Source: Phycisphaerae bacterium | Lineage (GTDB): Bacteria > Planctomycetota > Phycisphaerae > Phycisphaerales > SM1A02 | NCBI GenBank assembly: GCA_002690755.1 | Contig: NZFT01000131.1 | Span: 1-6,891, forward strand | Reading direction: 5' to 3' | Length of the DNA stretch: 6,891 nt | In this document: piece by piece, positions 6,521-6,891 of the stretch | How positions within the stretch are numbered: the first letter of the stretch is position 1 | How the letters are laid out: each line of letters opens with the position of its first letter | Made by a program: the position numbers and the translations under genes | The notes under the pieces: generated by a model | The model's input: the letters and a program-made list of their open reading frames with translations, nothing else | Database searches by the model: none | What the model was told of the DNA's origin: nothing

Positions 6521-6622
6521 AAGTGGCCAAGTCAGCAACGCGACCGCTCATGACAAGCCCTACCAAGGGGCTAGCTGTCGTTGTGCAACCCCACCACGTC
6601 AGCCATCTTCCGTGCAGGCGTT
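6521..6622 (+). other. 3' untranslated stretch between pol stop and polypurine tract
   Basis: About 100 GC-rich bases separate the TAA from the polypurine tract. I see no open frame of note, no RNA gene and no strong hairpin. The short distance leaves no room for an envelope-like gene. Confidence 0.7.
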
Positions 6623-6629
6623 GAGGGGG
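6623..6629 (+). promoter_or_regulatory. Polypurine tract (plus-strand primer)
   Basis: GAGGGGG is directly followed by TG at 6630-6631. A G-rich purine run abutting the TG of the 3' LTR is the standard plus-strand primer arrangement in copia elements, which often read GGGGGAG-TG or similar. It sits about 100 bases after the pol stop, as expected. The tract is short, and the inference rests on position plus the TG. Confidence 0.75.
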
Positions 6630-6636
6630 TGATCTG

Positions 6637-6646
6637 CGCGATCGCG
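6637..6646. repeat. Perfect 10-bp palindrome CGCGATCGCG near LTR start
   Basis: CGCGATCGCG reads the same on both strands and lies 8 bases inside the presumed LTR. GATC recurs at 6631 and 6653. Its closeness to the LTR end suggests a possible protein-binding site, either for integrase or for a host factor acting on the U3 promoter, but a chance GC-rich palindrome is possible. Confidence 0.7.
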
Positions 6647-6656
6647 TATTATGATC

Positions 6657-6691
6657 GGTGTGAAAACAGCATAGTAGGTGTGAATATAGTA
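6657..6691 (+). repeat. Imperfect tandem repeat in the AT-richer U3 region
   Basis: Two copies begin with GGTGTGAA (6657-6664 and 6677-6684) and end with ATAGTA (6671-6676 and 6686-6691). The second copy is five bases shorter. Short tandem repeats in U3 commonly act as enhancer or promoter elements in copia retrotransposons such as Tnt1. The role here is inferred only from position, and the TATA-like bases near 6684-6689 are a weak promoter candidate. Confidence 0.6.
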
Positions 6692-6785
6692 AGTAGTACA
6701 TGCCCCTGTGAGCTCAGGCAGTCCTCTAGTGTGCCTGGACTTGGCCTGAGCAAATAGTAGCGTTTGGGGCGTGAATTTAGCCGAA

Positions 6786-6810
6786 GTGGACCTTGCCCAG
6801 CAAGGTCCAC
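6786..6810 (+). other. Perfect 10-bp stem, 5-base loop hairpin in the LTR
   Basis: GTGGACCTTG at 6786-6795 and CAAGGTCCAC at 6801-6810 are exact reverse complements around the loop CCCAG. In RNA this would be a very stable hairpin. LTR hairpins can serve 3' end formation, packaging or transcription regulation; nothing here distinguishes these. The run of T expected of a bacterial-type terminator is absent, as it should be in a eukaryotic element. Confidence 0.85.
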
Positions 6811-6825
6811 CAGAGGCCATGTGTC

Positions 6826-6885
6826 GGGGCAGCCACAAGCGGGCTGGGCATGGGCGAGTCGACCTGACAGGCCGCTCGCTGCCCC
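6826..6885 (+). repeat. Inverted repeat, 8-bp outer and 5-bp inner stems
   Basis: GGGGCAGC at 6826-6833 pairs exactly with GCTGCCCC at 6878-6885. Inside it AGCGG at 6838-6842 pairs with CCGCT at 6872-6876, across a 4/1-base internal loop. This gives a long GC-rich stem-loop with a loop of about 29 bases. It follows the shorter hairpin by 15 bases, so the two form a structured block near the right edge of the window. Confidence 0.7.
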
Positions 6886-6891
6886 AACTCG

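Larger units (their letters stand above)
1..6891 (+). mobile_element. Ty1/copia LTR retrotransposon, nearly complete, LTRs truncated by window
   Basis: The window is filled by one retrotransposon read on the + strand. The sequence shows one long Gag-Pol frame with enzymes in the order protease, integrase, reverse transcriptase, RNase H, then a polypurine tract followed by TG, the usual first two bases of an LTR. This order defines the Pseudoviridae (Ty1/copia). The 5' LTR is not visible, and the 3' LTR begins at about 6630 and runs out of the window. I could not find an LTR-length repeat between the two ends, nor target-site duplications. No envelope-like gene follows pol, since only about 110 bases separate the stop codon from the LTR. 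The intact frame suggests a recent or still competent copy. Confidence 0.95.
6630..6891 (+). other. 3' LTR, partial (5' part, about U3 onwards)
   Basis: The presumed LTR starts with TG right after the polypurine tract and continues past the right edge. Its first ~75 bases are visibly richer in A and T than the rest of the window, which fits a U3 promoter region. It contains a 10-bp palindrome, a short tandem repeat, a perfect hairpin and a longer inverted repeat, listed separately. No terminal CA end can be identified, and no long match with the left end of the window was found, so the LTR is at least 262 bases or the window starts downstream of the 5' LTR. No open frame of interest occurs here. 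Confidence 0.7.

Noticed and set aside
6556..6572. Short inverted repeat AGCCC/GGGCT after the pol stop
   Set aside because: Five pairs in GC-rich sequence are expected by chance and there is no supporting context.
6599..6838. Antisense frame of 79 codons in the LTR
   Set aside because: It crosses the LTR start and both repeats, has no recognisable domain, and short frames are common by chance.
1..6891. CRISPR array, tRNA or rRNA genes, or a bacterial defence system
   Set aside because: No regularly spaced repeats, cloverleaf or rRNA-like sequence was seen, and the whole window is explained by a eukaryotic retrotransposon.

Overview
This window is almost entirely one LTR retrotransposon of the Ty1/copia type (Pseudoviridae), on the + strand, so it comes from a eukaryotic nuclear genome. 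A single uninterrupted reading frame of 2129 codons (131-6520) encodes a fused Gag-Pol polyprotein. Its enzymes run in the order Gag, zinc-binding nucleocapsid, protease, integrase, reverse transcriptase, RNase H. Integrase lying before reverse transcriptase is what separates copia from Ty3/gypsy elements. The DNA is GC-rich, with many C- or G-ending codons, and nothing looks bacterial. An algal, protist or oomycete-like host would fit, but the sequence alone does not fix the host.

Layout. Bases 1-130 are leader; the Gag-Pol frame stays open to the left edge, so the true start may lie outside the window. Bases 131-619 encode an N-terminal extension that ends in a Pro/Ala-rich tract built from a 30-bp tandem repeat. 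Bases 620-1627 hold Gag, with a basic tail and an atypical Cys/His cluster. Bases 1628-2905 encode an unusually long acidic and Pro-rich linker with an unrecognised, possibly folded segment. Protease follows (2906-3160), with an odd DSCGG active site. Next come the HHCC zinc domain and DDE integrase core with its C-terminal tail (3362-4360), then a second disordered linker with a Cys cluster (4361-4879). Reverse transcriptase (4880-5690), a connection region and RNase H (6023-6520) complete the protein. Downstream, 6521-6622 is untranslated, 6623-6629 is a polypurine tract, and 6630-6891 is the start of the 3' LTR, which runs off the right edge. The LTR part contains a palindrome, a short tandem repeat and two inverted repeats.

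How it works together. Gag would package the element RNA. Protease would cut the polyprotein. Reverse transcriptase and RNase H would copy the RNA, using the polypurine tract to prime the plus strand, and integrase would insert the cDNA. The frame is unbroken and the catalytic residues of integrase, reverse transcriptase and RNase H are all present, so the copy looks young or under selection. The protease motif is the one enzymatic signature that deviates. No cellular gene, RNA gene, CRISPR array or second element is visible. The most unusual parts are the non-enzymatic additions that make this polyprotein several hundred residues longer than typical copia Gag-Pol.
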